Positions 61,552 through 64,000 of a stretch of DNA of 64,000 nt are shown here, one piece after another. The DNA comes from Lysinibacillus agricola (GTDB lineage: Bacteria > Bacillota > Bacilli > Bacillales_A > Planococcaceae): assembly GCF_016638705.1 (NCBI RefSeq), contig NZ_CP067341.1:2979501-3043500 (forward strand). The letters are read 5' to 3'. Positions within the stretch are counted from its first letter, which is position 1, and the number at the start of each line of letters is the position of its first letter. A program made the position numbers and the translations under genes. The notes under the pieces were generated by a model, which was not told the origin of the DNA, did no database searches, and saw nothing but the letters and a program-made list of their open reading frames with translations.

Positions 61552-62319
61552 TCAGCTTGCTAGTAACTCGTCTTCTTTTCCTTCATATAAACGTACGATT
61601 AACTCATCTGTTAAATCTTCTGGTTTGCCATCAAATAGTATTTGCCCTTTTTGAATAGCAATAATGCGCGTCGCATATTTTTTCGCCACATCAACTTGGT
61701 GTAAGTTGACTAAACATGCAATGCCTTGTTCAAGACAATTTTCATAAATGCTCTCCATTACGATTGCAGACGATTTTGGGTCAAGTGACGCAATTGGTTC
61801 ATCTGCTAAAATAAGTGCAGGGTTTTGTGCTAATGCACGACAAACGCCGACACGTTGGCGTTGACCACCACTTAGTTCATCAACGCGCTTACGAATTTCA
61901 TTTTCTAATCCGACTTTCTTCAATAAATGAATAGCCATTTCTTTTTGTGCTTCTGAATAGCGATTGAAAAGCCCTGACATAATACTCATGCGCCCTAAAT
62001 TTCCGTGTAGTACATTTTCTAGTACACTTAAGCGGTCGACGACATTATAATGTTGAAAAATCATGCCAATATTTGAGCGAAGTTTGCGTAAGCCCGTACC
62101 TTTCGCTGTCATTAGCGATTCACCTTCGTAGACGATATCACCTGATGTTGGCGTGACAAGGCGATTAATTGAGCGAAGTAATGTTGATTTCCCCGCACCA
62201 CTAGGGCCGATTACGGCGATAAATTCACCTTTATGCACATCAAATGAAATGCCTCGAAGTGCCTTTGTTCCATCTGCATATTCCATTTCTAATTGTTGAA
62301 CTTGTAATAAAGGTTTCAT
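61552..62319 (-). CDS. phnC: Phosphonate ABC transporter ATPase PhnC
   Basis: 255 residues. Walker A VIGPSGAGKSTLL, signature ELSGGQRQRVGVCRA and Walker B ALILADEPIASLDPKSS are complete. MLQVQQLEMEYADGTKALRG and the length fit PhnC, the ATP-hydrolysing subunit of phosphonate importers. It follows phnE by ten bases. Phosphonate, phosphite and hypophosphite importers share this fold; which ligand is bound depends on PhnD, of which only the end is visible. Confidence 0.93.
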   Translation of the reverse strand: MKPLLQVQQLEMEYADGTKALRGISFDVHKGEFIAVIGPSGAGKSTLLRSINRLVTPTSGDIVYEGESLMTAKGTGLRKLRSNIGMIFQHYNVVDRLSVLENVLHGNLGRMSIMSGLFNRYSEAQKEMAIHLLKKVGLENEIRKRVDELSGGQRQRVGVCRALAQNPALILADEPIASLDPKSSAIVMESIYENCLEQGIACLVNLHQVDVAKKYATRIIAIQKGQILFDGKPEDLTDELIVRLYEGKEDELLAS

Positions 62320-62329
62320 TTAAATACTC

Positions 62330-63154
62330 CTAACGTAGTTTTTTTCGTAATAAGCCCGTGCATGTTTCAATCGTAAACATTGTCACAAAAACGATTAAAA
62401 TACCAAGCGTCATGTCGCCAAAGTTGTAGTATGCAATGGAGTCTTGAATTAACATACCGACACCGCCTGCACCAACCATACCTAATACAACTGATTCAGA
62501 TACATTCATCTCAAACTTAAAGGCAATTGTGGCGATAAAAATTGTTTTTAGCTTTGGTAGTAACCCTTTGAAAATAATTAAAATCCAACATGCACCAACC
62601 GAACGAAGCGCTTCAATAGTGTCATCGCCAACTTCTTCAATTTGTGCCGCAAACGTTCTAATTAAATACGCAGCCGTCGGTAAAATAAGCCCTAAAATCC
62701 CCGCTGTATAACCGAAGCCAATACTTGCGACCGCAATTAATACCCAAACCGTCGTTGGCACTGCGCGAATGATCATGATGGAGAAGCGAATTATACGACT
62801 TAACATCATAGAAGGTGTAATGTTTCTTGCAACTAGAAAGGCGGTCATAATCGAAAGTACTAAACCGAAGATTAAGGCAAGTAACGCGACAGCTAGTGAT
62901 GCTAGCATTTCACGTAAATAATCTGGCAACATCGCCGTTGAAATTTGCATCATATTTGACAGTGTTGCAGGTAGCTTTTCGACACCCGTTACAAACTGTT
63001 TCCAATCAATATCCACAACGAGTAAACTAATGACGAACAAAAGCCCACTCACACCAAAAAATAGTTGTTGCTGCTGTTTCGTTTTAGCATGGGAAATCGG
63101 AATTTTTTTCTTCTTGCGAGTTGGCAACTGAATCGATTCTTGTTTCGCTGTCAT
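62330..63154 (-). CDS. phnE: Phosphonate ABC transporter permease PhnE (second copy)
   Basis: 274 residues, six helices. The EAA loop is EEVGDDTIEALRSVGACWIL near residue 170, and VSESVVLGMVGAGGVGMLIQ is the conserved PhnE C-terminal motif. A lysine-rich N-terminal tail precedes helix 1. Its start overlaps the upstream phnE stop by one base (TAATG). The two PhnE copies presumably form a heterodimeric channel. Confidence 0.93.
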   Translation of the reverse strand: MTAKQESIQLPTRKKKKIPISHAKTKQQQQLFFGVSGLLFVISLLVVDIDWKQFVTGVEKLPATLSNMMQISTAMLPDYLREMLASLAVALLALIFGLVLSIMTAFLVARNITPSMMLSRIIRFSIMIIRAVPTTVWVLIAVASIGFGYTAGILGLILPTAAYLIRTFAAQIEEVGDDTIEALRSVGACWILIIFKGLLPKLKTIFIATIAFKFEMNVSESVVLGMVGAGGVGMLIQDSIAYYNFGDMTLGILIVFVTMFTIETCTGLLRKKLR

Positions 63155-63939
63155 TAAATAATTCGCTCCCTTAATTTTTGTGAGGTTGTTTCGACAATCA
63201 TAATTAACACAATCATAATGACAATTGCCATCGCTGTTTTGTCATATTGGAATAGATCCATTGTTTGTTTAATCAGTGTACCGAGTCCTCCAGCGCCTAC
63301 TAGCCCTAGAATTGCACTCGCACGAATGCCAATCTCGACCATGAATAGCGACCAGTTTAAAAAGCTCGGCATAAATTGAGGAATCACCGCATGTTTTAAT
63401 ACATGGAAGTAGTTCCCCCCAACTGCCACAATCGCTTCTTCTGCATGCCCATCAAGTTCTTCAATTGCTTCTGAATACACACGTGCTAAAAAGCTTGTAC
63501 CGAAGACAACTAAGGCAAGCAATCCCGGTAAATTACCAATCCCAAAAATCACGACTAAAATCGCCGCCCAAACAAGCGCTGGGATATTTCGACAAAATGT
63601 TAAAGCTGCTTTTAATACCAATGCGACCGTTTTTGAAGGCGCTGTGTTTTGCGCCATTAAAATCGCTAAAACTAACCCTAAAACACAGGCGATTCCTGTC
63701 GCAATAAATGCTAAGAGAATCGTATCAATGACAGGCTCAATAAAGGTCTTCATCTCACTCATATCAGGTGGTAGGAAGTCCGTCAGTATAAACTGAACAA
63801 ACGTCGGAATGGCATAGAAAAATCCCATTAAATCGAATTCAACATACCAAACCGAAAATAGAATGACTGAGATGAATAAGAATATATTAAGCGACTTTTT
63901 AATCTTGCTTGTTTTTGTATCTAAACTTGTATTCATCAT
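63154..63939 (-). CDS. phnE: Phosphonate ABC transporter permease PhnE (first copy)
   Basis: 261 residues, six helices, EAA loop EAIEELDGHAEEAIVAVGGN near 155 and IRASAILGLVGAGGLGTLIK near the end. AAGGAG precedes ATG 63939; an ATG three bases later is equally good. It follows the phnD stop by seven bases. Two divergent permeases in one cluster is the usual Bacillaceae arrangement. Confidence 0.93.
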   Translation of the reverse strand: MMNTSLDTKTSKIKKSLNIFLFISVILFSVWYVEFDLMGFFYAIPTFVQFILTDFLPPDMSEMKTFIEPVIDTILLAFIATGIACVLGLVLAILMAQNTAPSKTVALVLKAALTFCRNIPALVWAAILVVIFGIGNLPGLLALVVFGTSFLARVYSEAIEELDGHAEEAIVAVGGNYFHVLKHAVIPQFMPSFLNWSLFMVEIGIRASAILGLVGAGGLGTLIKQTMDLFQYDKTAMAIVIMIVLIMIVETTSQKLRERII

Positions 63940-63946
63940 GATCTCC

Positions 63947-64000
63947 TTAGTGCGCTAATAATTCTTCAGGGCTTAAGTTCAACGATTCCGCAACTTCTCT
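63947..64000 (-). CDS. phnD: Phosphonate-binding protein PhnD, C-terminal end
   Basis: Seventeen codons from the right edge read REVAESLNLSPEELLAH and stop at 63947, directly ahead of phnE. Position and frame fit the end of phnD, the periplasmic-type binding lipoprotein that decides the ligand of this importer. Too short for more. Confidence 0.65.
   Translation of the reverse strand, partial: REVAESLNLSPEELLAH

Overview
The window looks like the chromosome of a low-GC, spore-forming Bacillaceae/Planococcaceae organism, most likely Lysinibacillus or a close relative. This rests on strong AGGAGG-type ribosome sites with many TTG/GTG starts, on orthologues of Bacillus genes (two-gene LigD/Ku end joining, YkuI, the SPFH/zinc-ribbon YdjI-YdjG pair, YwdK-like DUF423), and on hairpin-rich intergenic repeats that I associate with Lysinibacillus. 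The genus is an inference; no 16S or other marker lies in the window.

Layout. 1-5.7 kb: small membrane and lipoproteins, a chemotaxis-receptor relic, an MBL hydrolase, then divergent ligD and ku. 5.7-16.3 kb: single accessory genes (P-loop kinase, methyltransferase, DJ-1/PfpI protein, two serine hydrolases, DHFR-like reductase, WYL regulator, DUF418, RidA, SDR) separated by hairpins and a composite repeat. 16.5-22.2 kb: accessory island with an orphan three-gene cassette (17.4-19.3 kb) and, beside it, a decayed integrative element (19.4-22.2 kb). That element is bounded by a 60-bp direct repeat derived from the 3' end of ykuI and carries an integrase relic. 22.2-27.5 kb: conserved core genes. 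27.9-33.1 kb: a Tm-1-like pair (UPF0261 plus a TIM-barrel PEP-hydrolase-like gene), the second gene split by a ~0.69-kb group I intron/IStron-like element, followed by an unusual regulator that fuses the same TIM barrel to an AraC DNA-binding domain. 33.4-41.6 kb: decay zone with a nonsense-mutated phosphatase, an Lrp/EamA pair, and a copper-chaperone-like gene interrupted by a 1.5-kb IS with 12-bp inverted repeats and 9-bp target duplications. 41.7-57.9 kb: transport and regulation (GbsR-like/hydrolase, MFS/TetR, PadR/ABC with a shared palindromic operator), nucleotidyltransferase, DUF421, a frameshifted methyltransferase coupled to a cupin gene, DUF1266, GNAT. 58.1-60.7 kb: an IS605-type element with a TnpB lacking the usual zinc ribbon, beside two relic genes. 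60.8-64 kb: the phosphonate ABC importer (phnD end, phnE, phnE, phnC) with a tyrosine-phosphatase-like gene.

Decay is a theme. At least eight genes carry single-base indels, often in A/T homopolymers, or in-frame stops. Some may be sequencing errors, so raw reads are the first check. The best candidates for something undescribed are the 17.4-19.3 kb cassette, with a coding-looking stretch hidden between its second and third genes, and the intron-split Tm-1-like locus with its TIM-barrel/AraC fusion regulator.
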